From positions 1-60,526 of the forward strand of contig NZ_JAGGPP010000017.1 in the NCBI RefSeq assembly GCF_018613755.1: 60,526 nucleotides of DNA, written 5' to 3'. Below the pieces are notes generated by a model, which was given only the letters and a program-made list of their open reading frames with translations, did not search any database and had not been told where the DNA came from. The stretch's first letter is position 1, and every line of letters begins with the position of its first letter. The position numbers were made by a program, and so were the translations under genes. The DNA comes from Arthrobacter sp. ISL-72. Lineage in GTDB: Bacteria; Actinomycetota; Actinomycetes; Actinomycetales; Micrococcaceae. This document shows positions 52,173 through 60,131 of the stretch, piece after piece.

Positions 52173-53027
52173 ATGACTGCAAACTATTTGATCGGCCTGC
52201 GCGAAGGCCTCGAGGCGACGCTCGTTGTCGTTCTCCTGATGGCCTATCTCATCAAAACAGGCAGGCAGCACCTGCTGCCCCGGCTGTGGGCAGGCGTCGG
52301 CTTCGCCGTGGCGGTGTCCGCGGGCTTCGGTGCCCTGCTCACTTTCGGCCCGCGCGGACTCACCTTCGAGGCGCAGGAAGCGATAGGCGGAAGCCTTTCC
52401 GTCGTCGCGGTGGGGCTTGTGACCTGGATGGTGTTCTGGATGGCCCGGACCGCCCGGACCCTGGGCACCGAACTGCGCTCGCAGGTGGACAGGTCGGCAG
52501 GTGGCGGCGGCTGGGGGCTCGCCGTTGTTGCCGCCCTTGCCGTGGGCCGCGAAGGCCTGGAAACGGCACTTTTCCTGTGGGCTGCCGCGCAGGCCACGGA
52601 ACAGTCGGCAACACCGCTCTTCGGCGCCCTGCTGGGACTGGCCACCGCCGTCCTGCTGGGGTTCCTGCTCCACCGCGGAGTGCTCAAAATCAACCTCGGG
52701 GCATTCTTCACCTGGAGCGGCGCCGCGCTGGTTGCTATCGCCGGCGGTGTCCTGGCGTACGCCATCCACGATTTCCAGGAAGCCGGAATCCTGCCAGGTC
52801 TCCACAGCCTCGCCTTCGACGTATCGGCGGCCATCCCGCCGTCGTCCTGGTACGGAACATTGCTCAAGGGCACCCTGAACTTCTCGCCCGCCACCACCTG
52901 GCTGGAAGCGGCAGCATGGCTGCTGTACGTTCCGGCTGTACTCTTCTTCTACCTTCGATCCAACCGCCGCGCGTGCCCGGCGCCGCAGCCCGAACCAGCT
53001 GCCCGGACCGCCGTCGCGGCGTCCTGA
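52173..53027 (+). CDS. efeU: Iron permease EfeU (FTR1 family)
   Basis: Membrane permease of the EfeUOB iron uptake system. The 284-residue product has about seven transmembrane helices and the two iron-translocating R-E-x-x-E motifs: LREGLEATL (residues 9-17) and GREGLETAL near residue 128. The C-terminal tail is short and Ala/Pro-rich. It is the first gene of efeUOB, behind DtxR-like boxes. efeO starts 31 bases after its stop codon. Confidence 0.95.
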   Translation: MTANYLIGLREGLEATLVVVLLMAYLIKTGRQHLLPRLWAGVGFAVAVSAGFGALLTFGPRGLTFEAQEAIGGSLSVVAVGLVTWMVFWMARTARTLGTELRSQVDRSAGGGGWGLAVVAALAVGREGLETALFLWAAAQATEQSATPLFGALLGLATAVLLGFLLHRGVLKINLGAFFTWSGAALVAIAGGVLAYAIHDFQEAGILPGLHSLAFDVSAAIPPSSWYGTLLKGTLNFSPATTWLEAAAWLLYVPAVLFFYLRSNRRACPAPQPEPAARTAVAAS

Positions 53028-53058
53028 CCCACCCCCGCACCCCCAAAGGATCACCCCC

Positions 53059-54294
53059 ATGCCCAGCCCCAGCCTGCCCACGTCCGACCTTTCAGCAGCG
53101 ACCCGCACCTCCGGCCGCCGGCGCCGTGCCGGCCGCCTGGCCGCAGTCGCCGCCGTCGCCGTCCTTCCGCTGGCCCTGGCCGCCTGCACGGACAACGCGG
53201 CGCCGTCGTCCCCGACCGGAACCGCCGGGGCGGCAGGCCCCATCCAGGTGACCAGCACCAGCGATGCCTGCAAGGTGTCCGTGGCCTCCGCGAAGAGCGG
53301 CAACCTCACCTTCGCCGTCCAGAACGACGGCGACCAGGTCACCGAGTTCTACCTCCTTGCGGAGGACGGACTGCGGATCCTGGGCGAGGTGGAAAACATC
53401 GGCCCGGGCCTTACCCGCAACCTCGTGGTCACGGTTCCGGCGGGGAAGTACAACACCGCCTGCAAGCCCGGCATGGTGGGTGACGGGATCCGGTCCGCCT
53501 TCGAGGTGACCGAATCCGGCAGCCAGCCAGCCGTGGACAGCGACCTCAAGGCGCTCACAGACCAGGGTACGGCCCAGTACGTGGCGTACGTGAAGGACCA
53601 GACCGAACAGCTGCTGGCCGGAACCAAGGAATTCGCCAAGGCCTACGCTGCCGGTGACACGGCCGCCGCCAAGGAGCTCTACGCCTCAACGCGCATGCAC
53701 TGGGAGCGGATCGAACCCGTTGCCGAGTCCTTCGGCGACCTCGACCCCAAACTGGACGCCCGCGAAGCTGACCTGGCCGAGGGCGAGGAGTGGACCGGCT
53801 GGCACCGCGCCGAAAAGGACCTGTTCCCGCCGGCAGGTTTCCAGGCACTGGCCGCCGCTGAGCGTCAGAAGCTTGCCGACCAGCTGGTTGCCGACACGGA
53901 GGAACTGGCCAAGCGCACCCGGACGGTGGAGCTCACCGCGGACAAGCTGGGCAACGGCGCCAAGGAACTGCTGGACGAGGTGGCTACCGGCAAGGTGACC
54001 GGCGAAGAGGAAATCTGGTCCCACACCGACCTGTGGGACTTCCAGGCCAACGTGGACGGCGCCCGGATCGCCTTCGAAAACCTCAAGCCCGTGCTGAAGC
54101 AGAAGGACCCGGAGCTCGCCAAGAGCCTGGACACCAAATTTGCCGCGCTGCAGGCCGAGCTGAAGACCCACGCCAAGGGTGACGGCTTTGCCTACTACAA
54201 CGAACTGACCCCGGAGCAGGTCCAGCGCCTCGCCTCCCTGGTGGACTCGCTCGGCGAGCCGCTGTCCAACCTCACCGCGGCAGTCGTGCTGTGA
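53059..54294 (+). CDS. efeO: Iron uptake system component EfeO
   Basis: Extracytoplasmic partner of EfeU. The 411-residue product has a basic N-terminus, signal peptide and lipobox LALAAC. An N-terminal cupredoxin-like domain (about residues 60-150, with KPGMVGDGIRSAFEV) is followed by the C-terminal M75/imelysin-like domain. This has the H-x-x-E metal motif (MHWERIEP), GWHRAEKDLF and EEIWSHTDLWDF. ATG has AAAGGA about 9 bases upstream. It overlaps efeB by four bases (GTGA). Confidence 0.95.
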   Translation: MPSPSLPTSDLSAATRTSGRRRRAGRLAAVAAVAVLPLALAACTDNAAPSSPTGTAGAAGPIQVTSTSDACKVSVASAKSGNLTFAVQNDGDQVTEFYLLAEDGLRILGEVENIGPGLTRNLVVTVPAGKYNTACKPGMVGDGIRSAFEVTESGSQPAVDSDLKALTDQGTAQYVAYVKDQTEQLLAGTKEFAKAYAAGDTAAAKELYASTRMHWERIEPVAESFGDLDPKLDAREADLAEGEEWTGWHRAEKDLFPPAGFQALAAAERQKLADQLVADTEELAKRTRTVELTADKLGNGAKELLDEVATGKVTGEEEIWSHTDLWDFQANVDGARIAFENLKPVLKQKDPELAKSLDTKFAALQAELKTHAKGDGFAYYNELTPEQVQRLASLVDSLGEPLSNLTAAVVL

Positions 54295-55691
54295 CCGGCT
54301 GCCCCTTCGGCGGCGAGGACGGCGGCCAGCGCGACACGTCCCCGGCCAACCCCGGTGCCGCCGCACCAGCTGACGGGGCCGTTCACGGGGGCACGGCTGA
54401 TGCAACGGCCAGTCGGCGCGGAGTGTCGCGCCGCGGACTCCTCTCCTTCGCCGGAGTCGGCGGTGCCGGCGCCCTGGCCGGGCTCGCCGCCGGCCTGCTG
54501 GGACGCGACGCCGTGTTCGCCGCAACACCCGCCGCGGTGGCGGCGTCCAGCGACACCGTCCCCTTTTACGGGGACCGTCAGGCCGGAATTACGACGGCGG
54601 CGCAGGACCGCCTGCACATGGCCGCCTTCGACGTCACCATCGAGGACCGGGACGAGCTGATCCGGCTCCTCAGGGTCTGGACCGCCGCGGCGGAGGCCAT
54701 GACCCAGGGCAGGGAAACGGGTGAGACCGGCGCGGCCGGGGGCTCGTATGACGCCCCGCCCGAGGACACGGGCGAGGCCATGGGCCTCAGCGCAGGCAAG
54801 CTCACGGTGACGTTCGGCTTTGGCGCCGGCCTCTTCGAAAAGGACGGGAAGGCCCGGTTCGGGCTGGAAGGCCGACGCCCCGATGCCCTGATCGACCTGC
54901 CGCATTTTCCCGGCGATGACCTGCAGCCCGGCCGCAGCGGCGGGGACATCATCGTCCAGGCCTGCGCGGACGATCCGCAGGTGGCGGTGCACGCCATCCG
55001 CAACCTGGCCCGGCTGGGCTTCGGGAAGGTCCGCGTCCGCTGGTCCCAGCTGGGCTTCGGACGTACGGCCTCGACATCACGGGCGCAGCAGACGCCCCGC
55101 AACCTGTTCGGTTTCAAGGACGGCACCAACAACCTCAAGGCCGAAGACACCGGCCTGCTGGACGAGCATGTCTGGGCTGGTGCAGGCACCCGCCCCGGCG
55201 AGGCATGGATGCAGGGCGGCAGTTACCTTGTGGCCCGCCGGATCCAGATGCACATCGAGATTTGGGACCGGACGTCACTGGGTGAGCAGGAAGGCCTGAT
55301 CGGACGGACCAAGGCCGAGGGCGCGCCGCTGTCCGGCGGCAAGGAATTCAGCGCGCCGGACTTCAACATCAAGGGCAAGGACGGCGAACCTCTGATGGGG
55401 ATGGACTCCCACGTGCGGCTGGCACACGCCGACCAGAACGGCGGGGTCCGGATGCTGCGTCGCGGGTACAACTTCACCGATGGCTCGGACGGCCTGGGGC
55501 ACCTCGACGCCGGCCTGTTCTTCATTGCCTTCGTCACGGACCCCCGCACCCACTACGTGCCCATGCAGATGACCATGGCCAGGAAAGACACCCTGGCGGT
55601 TGAGTACCTCAAGCACACCGGATCCGCCCTGGCTGCAGTACCGCCGGGCATCAGGCCCGGCGGCTTCGTCGGCGAAGGGCTGTTCAGCTGA
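54291..55691 (+). CDS. efeB: Deferrochelatase/DyP-type peroxidase EfeB
   Basis: Exported haem peroxidase of the DyP family that oxidises ferrous iron or removes iron from haem. The 466-residue product has a Tat signal (SRRGVSRRGLLSFAG) near residues 40-55. The GxxDG distal motif is FGFKDGTNN, and the fold carries the proximal His in the C-terminal half (DSHVRLAHADQNGG region). GTG 54291 overlaps the efeO stop. Last gene of efeUOB. Gap to the next (convergent) gene is 138 bases with no clear terminator. Confidence 0.95.
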   Translation: MTGCPFGGEDGGQRDTSPANPGAAAPADGAVHGGTADATASRRGVSRRGLLSFAGVGGAGALAGLAAGLLGRDAVFAATPAAVAASSDTVPFYGDRQAGITTAAQDRLHMAAFDVTIEDRDELIRLLRVWTAAAEAMTQGRETGETGAAGGSYDAPPEDTGEAMGLSAGKLTVTFGFGAGLFEKDGKARFGLEGRRPDALIDLPHFPGDDLQPGRSGGDIIVQACADDPQVAVHAIRNLARLGFGKVRVRWSQLGFGRTASTSRAQQTPRNLFGFKDGTNNLKAEDTGLLDEHVWAGAGTRPGEAWMQGGSYLVARRIQMHIEIWDRTSLGEQEGLIGRTKAEGAPLSGGKEFSAPDFNIKGKDGEPLMGMDSHVRLAHADQNGGVRMLRRGYNFTDGSDGLGHLDAGLFFIAFVTDPRTHYVPMQMTMARKDTLAVEYLKHTGSALAAVPPGIRPGGFVGEGLFS

Positions 55692-55829
55692 CACTCGTTC
55701 CGCATGGCTGCCGCCTGGCTGACAGGCAGGATCAGTCCGCGGAACAGATGGCCGAGCTCGCCGACATCCAGATGTAGACGCTGGATGGCCGGGTTCCCTC
55801 CGGAGCATGCGCTCGCCGCTCATGCTGGA

Positions 55830-56660
55830 TTAGTCGTCAATGCCGGTGCTGAGGCTGAGCCCGCGCCATTGGTCCAGTTCCGCGCGCTGCGCATCGGCGA
55901 CGGCGGTGAAGGCGCCGTACGCATCCTTGCCGAGGACCAGCAGGGCAGGCGGCTTCGGGGACTCGACGACGGCGATGATCGCCGCGGCGGCCTTGTCCGG
56001 GTCGCCCGGCTGGGTACCGTGGACGGTGTCGTTCTCCTTGCGGCGCTTCCCGGCAGTTTCCGCGTAGTCTGCGATCGCCGTCGTTGACTGGGTGAGCGAG
56101 CGGCCGGCGAAGTCGGTGCGGAATGCACCGGGCTCAATGACAGTGACGTTGATGCCCAGCGGCTGGAGTTCCTTGTGGAGTGACCCGGAAAGCCCTTCGA
56201 GGGCGGCTTTGGTGGCGGAGTAGTAGCCGGAGCCTGCCGGCGAGATGCGTGCGCCGATGGAGGAGATGTTCAGGATCGACCCGGCCCTCTTGGCCCGCAT
56301 GTCCGGCAGGACTGCCTTGATCATGTCGACGGCGCCGAAAACGTTCGTGTCGAACAGTTGGCGGATATCGGCGTCGTCGGCTTCTTCCACAGCGGCACGG
56401 TAGCCGTAGCCGGCGTTGTTCACGAGCACGTCGATGCCGCCGAATCTGGCCCGTGCCTTATCCACCGCCGCGGTGATTTGGTCCTTGTCGGTGACATCGA
56501 GGGGGAGGGCCAGCGCGGTGCCCGGGAAAGCAGCCGCTATATCCTCCACCGCGGCAACATTCCGGGCGGTGACGACGGCGTTGTGACCGTGTGCGAGCAC
56601 TGTCTGGGCGAGTGCCCGGCCGAGTCCGGTCGAGCAGCCTGTGATGAGCCAGGTGGCCAT
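55830..56660 (-). CDS. SDR family oxidoreductase
   Basis: Classical short-chain dehydrogenase. The 276-residue product has TGCSTGLG (cofactor), DVTDKDQ, NNAGYGYR, ISSIGAR with the catalytic Ser and the Y-x3-K motif YYSATKAALEG. This subgroup is often found beside an HTH regulator of the MmyB-like type, and a remnant of such a regulator lies just upstream. ATG 56660 has AGGAA 5 bases upstream. Substrate unknown. Confidence 0.9.
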   Translation of the reverse strand: MATWLITGCSTGLGRALAQTVLAHGHNAVVTARNVAAVEDIAAAFPGTALALPLDVTDKDQITAAVDKARARFGGIDVLVNNAGYGYRAAVEEADDADIRQLFDTNVFGAVDMIKAVLPDMRAKRAGSILNISSIGARISPAGSGYYSATKAALEGLSGSLHKELQPLGINVTVIEPGAFRTDFAGRSLTQSTTAIADYAETAGKRRKENDTVHGTQPGDPDKAAAAIIAVVESPKPPALLVLGKDAYGAFTAVADAQRAELDQWRGLSLSTGIDD

Positions 56661-56811
56661 TGGCGTTCCTTTCGATGATGCCGTGCATCCGGGTGGATTT
56701 CGGCGACTGATTCCAGTCAAGCGTGCATTCCCGGGTTCCGGGAGGGGCTGGCGATACAGGTACTCGCAGTGCCTCCCGCTGGCGGCCGGAGGCTTCTAGG
56801 GTGGGGATAGG

Positions 56812-57055
56812 GATAACCGGAAAGCGGTCCGCGAGTTCCTCGCCCGGCGCCTCCGGGAGCGTGCTGGACGCCGTCGCCAGGGCTCTGCAGCTTGACGAGC
56901 CGGAGCACACACACCTGATCGACCTTGCGGGGGCGGCCGGTCCTGCACCGAAGTGGACGAGCTGGACGGCGGCCGACGCCGGACCTGCACCTGCCGCTGC
57001 ATCCGCGGCACTTCCGGCGCGGGCAACAACTCCCCTTGGTGACCAGCAAAACTGA
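56812..57055 (+). pseudogene. Remnant of an MmyB-like HTH regulator, internal deletion and frameshift
   Basis: Two parts of one family are visible in different frames. DNRKAVREFLA (from 56812) matches the usual start of these regulators. SVLDAVARALQLDEPEHTHLIDLA (56858-56929) matches the segment about 75 residues further in. The intervening HTH is missing, the frame changes, no start codon is left, and the C-terminal ligand domain is absent. It is divergent from the SDR gene at 55830, a common partner of such regulators. Identification is from remembered family pattern. Confidence 0.6.
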
Positions 57056-57098
57056 CTGTCAGCAGGCGACTTACCGCATTGTCCGGCGTCATGCACGC

Positions 57099-57887
57099 TC
57101 ATGATCGCGGTGTGGCGCTCCCCCTCGCGGAGATGAATTGCCGGATCCATTCCACAGTTTCCGGATGATCCAGATGCAGCCCGTGCCGTGCGCCGGGCAC
57201 CCTGATCAAAGTGGAAAGGCGTATATGCCGGTGCAACAACACGGCGTTCTCCAGAGGCGCCAGGGCGTCATCCGCACCGTGAAGGATCAGCGTCGAGGCG
57301 TGAATGGCGTCGAGCTCATTCCAGGCGTCGTGGTCGCTGCTTGCCTTGAAGTGCCGCGACTTGGCCCATGATGAGGCCGGGGAACTGAAGAAGGTGCGTG
57401 CGTCGTCGGCATGCAACGCGGACCATTCCGGGTCAAAAAAGAGCGGTAGCATTCGGTTGAAGTCGCCGCTGATGAGGGCAGCAACGGCCGCAGCATCGGC
57501 CGGAACCCCGGTGCCTTTCCCGCCGCTGGTGGCCGCGAGGACTATGGAGCGCACTTGGTCCGGATAATCGATTGCCATCCACTGGGCTACTCTTCCTCCC
57601 ATGGAGTGGCCATAGACGTGTGCGGCGGCAACGCCTGCGGCTCGGAGCACCGAGACCGCATCGGCTGCAAAGAATCGCGTTGAATACCTCCCGGAGTAGC
57701 CCTTGCCGCTGCCTCCGATCCCGCGATGGTCAAAGCGAATGACGCGGAAGTGCCGTGCCAGGGCCTGCGCAGTCGGGCCCCAGCCGGACATTGCGGTGGC
57801 TTGCCCGGCAATCAAAAGCAACGGCTCACCGTCGCCTTCCTCAGTCCATGCCAACTCGGCGCCGTCTTCGGCCAAGGCAGTTTTCAT
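57099..57887 (-). CDS. Alpha/beta hydrolase
   Basis: The 262-residue product is a single alpha/beta-hydrolase domain. It has the oxyanion region LLIAGQATAMSGW, RFDHRGIGGSGK, the nucleophile elbow GHSMGGR with Ser, the acid in LILHGADDALAPL and the base His in GARHGLHLDHPE. Substrate unknown; similar proteins act as esterases or lactonases. It is divergent from the DedA gene. The ATG has AGGTACC upstream. Confidence 0.88.
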   Translation of the reverse strand: MKTALAEDGAELAWTEEGDGEPLLLIAGQATAMSGWGPTAQALARHFRVIRFDHRGIGGSGKGYSGRYSTRFFAADAVSVLRAAGVAAAHVYGHSMGGRVAQWMAIDYPDQVRSIVLAATSGGKGTGVPADAAAVAALISGDFNRMLPLFFDPEWSALHADDARTFFSSPASSWAKSRHFKASSDHDAWNELDAIHASTLILHGADDALAPLENAVLLHRHIRLSTLIRVPGARHGLHLDHPETVEWIRQFISARGSATPRS

Positions 57888-58100
57888 AGGTACCTCACTT
57901 CATTCCACTGCCGGGTGACCCGCGACCGAAGCCCCGCCGCAGCGGCGTATCGTCAAAACTATATTGCTCGCGCGGCCGTCCCCAGAACTCTGAGCGCGGG
58001 AAGCAACTCGGATACAGCAAGGGTAAAAGTCGCTAATGCAGCAAGGGTGAAAGCACGGGCAAGGTTTACCGCGGGGGCATTGCAGGCCACACTGATCCTG

Positions 58101-58724
58101 ATGCAAGCCTTCTTCGACGGACTCCTCCACGCCAGCCCGCTACTGGTGGCCTGTGTCGTGTTCGCTTTGGTGTTCGCCGAGGACGCGCTGTTCGTCGGAT
58201 TCGTCATTCCGGGCGAAACAGCGGCCGTTGTGGGCGGCGTGGTGGCCGGGAAGGAAGGGCTTCCCCTGGCGGCGATGATCGCCGTCGTGGTTTCTGCGGC
58301 GATCCTGGGTGACACCGTGGGCTACGAAATCGGCAAGCATCTGGGACCGCGGCTGATCTCGCACAAGATCTTTGACCGGAAGCGCCCGCAACTGGAGAAG
58401 GCCCAGGACTTTCTCAAGAGACGGGGCGGCCCGGCCGTCTTCCTTGGCCGGTTCACCGCGTTCTTCCGCGCCGTGATGCCTGCCCTGGCAGGGCTCAGTG
58501 GAATGCCTTACCGGCGCTTCGCCCTCTGGAACATCACGGGCGGAGTGCTGTGGGGGAGCCTTTTCGTCACCCTGGGCTTCCTCGCCGGCAACGTTTATGA
58601 CGAGGTTGCCCGCACGGCCGGAACCACCGCCGCCGTCGTTGTTGCCTCAGTGGCGGCGGGCGTTCTGGTCATCTGGCGGATCCGCCGGCACCGGCACGCG
58701 GCCGCTGCCGACAAGAAGTACTAG
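58101..58724 (+). CDS. DedA family membrane protein
   Basis: The 207-residue product has the DedA/VTT domain: FAEDALFVGFVIPGETAAVVGG, GDTVGYEIGKHLG, GGPAVFLGRFTAFFRAVMPALAGLSGMPYRRF (the conserved F-x-R-x3-R motif) and four or five membrane segments. The C-terminus is basic. DedA proteins are flippases or transporters of undecaprenyl phosphate or phospholipids. ATG 58101 is preferred; GTG 58047 would add 18 residues. No strong Shine-Dalgarno is seen. The leader has two near-identical copies of CAGCAAGGGTRAAAG 24 bases apart. Confidence 0.88.
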   Translation: MQAFFDGLLHASPLLVACVVFALVFAEDALFVGFVIPGETAAVVGGVVAGKEGLPLAAMIAVVVSAAILGDTVGYEIGKHLGPRLISHKIFDRKRPQLEKAQDFLKRRGGPAVFLGRFTAFFRAVMPALAGLSGMPYRRFALWNITGGVLWGSLFVTLGFLAGNVYDEVARTAGTTAAVVVASVAAGVLVIWRIRRHRHAAAADKKY

Positions 58725-59384
58725 CTCCGTTCTCTCCGGGTAGGACCGTGTGATCCAAGGCAGGCTCATTCAGTGCCCCGGGTCCTTGGGGGTGATCCTA
58801 GGCGGCTGTAAAGAGTGCCCATTCAGGGAAGGGATCCACAGGTAGCGGCGGGCCGAGGCCCCCGGCGTCGTAAGGGTTTTCCGCGCTCTCCGCCGAATCC
58901 GTCCAGTCGGACCCACTGTCGCCCAATCCATGATCTATATCATGCCGCATAAGTTTTTGTGATTGGAAAAGCCGCTGACAGTGGCGATTAATTACAGCGT
59001 TACAACCACTCTCAGTGTGGTTACTTGATGTAACGTACGCTGTCCGCTGAAAAGGGGCTCAAGCCCGTTGTTGTCAGGTTGGACTTTGGGACTGTCTATC
59101 ACAGCAGTAAGGTAATTGCGCTTCGGGCCCTATCCTGACGCAATAAGGCGGGCTGCCTGACGTCAGGTTGGGGTGTGCCTTAACCAGACGAACATGATCG
59201 GTGCACCGGGTGTGCAGACCTCCACGAGGTGACGTAAGAGGCCGCGTTAGACCTCACCTCATTGGCCGGTCCCGAGTTGCGTCATGCCCTGTACGGAAAA
59301 ATTCGCTGTTGGTGTATGTGCCGTGATGGTGACAGCTCATTGACGAGAGTCCAACGGGTGCGTGCACCGGCCAAGGGGGGATGA
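58725..59384. other. Gene-poor, lower-GC region with palindromes
   Basis: No supported gene in about 660 bases. The segment 58930-59060 is clearly A+T-richer than the rest of the window. It contains a nested hairpin (58998-59035), the perfect palindrome CCTGACGTCAGG (59156-59167), and at 58801-58822 a sequence similar to the end repeats of the nearby IS21-type element. It looks like a graveyard of earlier insertions. Confidence 0.55.
58998..59035. repeat. Nested inverted repeat
   Basis: Outer arms are CGTTACA (58998-59004) and TGTAACG (59029-59035). Inner arms are AACCAC (59004-59009) and GTGGTT (59017-59022), with a 6-base bulge on the right. Arms are read directly; role unknown. Confidence 0.6.
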
Positions 59385-59705
59385 TTTCCCCTCCTGCACG
59401 TACCGCAACGATAGCGAGTCTTCGTCAGGTCGCCACCATCCACTGCTTGGTGCGTGTTCACCGGTAGCTGCCCTTCTGGTGGCCCGTCCGACGTAACCTG
59501 TTGTTCTTGGGCGAGGGCGAGGGTCGATGAGTCCTCCACTGTGTTGAAGTCGTTGCGTACTGCTTCCACTCCGGGAATGGAGATCTTCAAGGGCGATGTA
59601 TTGCTGGGAAGCCGCGAACTCGTTGCCTATCTGGCTGGCCAGGAGGTCATTGAGCTTAGAGGCGGGCACTTGGGACTCCTGGGCTCGTGTTGGAGGGTGC
59701 GGCAT
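59385..59705 (-). pseudogene. Ferritin pseudogene with internal deletion and frameshifts
   Basis: On the minus strand, ATG 59705 opens a frame containing KLNDLLASQIGNEFAASQQY, the N-terminus of bacterial non-haem ferritin. At about 59594 the reading shifts and continues with ISIPGVEAVRNDF and LALAQEQQVT, which belong about 55 residues further on. A likely tail fragment (KQWMVAT then RRLAIVAVRAG, with a stop between) follows at 59392-59452. The ferroxidase helix residues in the missing part are gone, so the product cannot be a working ferritin. The N-terminal and middle matches are strong, the tail match weaker. Confidence 0.75.
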
Positions 59706-59913
59706 TAGGGCTGTAAAGCCAGGATAGGCCGTCGGAGATGAACATCCTTTTGCAGATGCAAAGTCCAATCCCAGTAATGGTGGGAGTGGGACGAAGGAGG
59801 CGTAAGCGGGACAGGTTCAGTTCACGATTTTGGGATCATCCCGCACACACGGGGGTAGTGACAAGTATCTGCAGGAACTTGGAATCCTAGGTGTTGGATC
59901 TGTGTCGCCCCGG
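59706..59913. other. Region between ferritin pseudogene and IS21 element
   Basis: A 208-base stretch that would contain the old ferritin promoter on the minus strand. No gene, no clear iron box and no target-site duplication could be recognised; the other end of the IS lies outside the window. Confidence 0.4.
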
Positions 59914-59920
59914 TGTTAGC

Positions 59921-60030
59921 GGCCATGAAAAACTGCCCATAGGCGGCCACGAAAATGCCCACTGACGGCCAGTAAAACTGCCCACTGACGGCCAGTAAAA
60001 CTGCCCATTGGTGGCCATGAGATCTGCCCA
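59921..60030 (+). repeat. Five transposase-binding repeats at the IS21 left end
   Basis: Units GGCCATGAAAAACTGCCCA, GGCCACGAAAATGCCCA, GGCCAGTAAAACTGCCCA (twice, identical) and GGCCATGAGATCTGCCCA. All keep GGCCA at the start and TGCCCA at the end. Confidence 0.85.
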
Positions 60031-60131
60031 CTTCCTTACTGAACCTGCCGCGTCTTAAGCGGCGGGGGCCTCTCCCCGGGATTTGATGACGGTGTCTAGT
60101 CGCACCAAAGTCGCCCAGGAAGAGGCCCTGT

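Noticed and set aside
59156..59167. CCTGACGTCAGG palindrome as an attachment site or origin element
   Set aside because: A single 12-bp palindrome with no integrase, no second copy and no DnaA boxes seen; not enough support.
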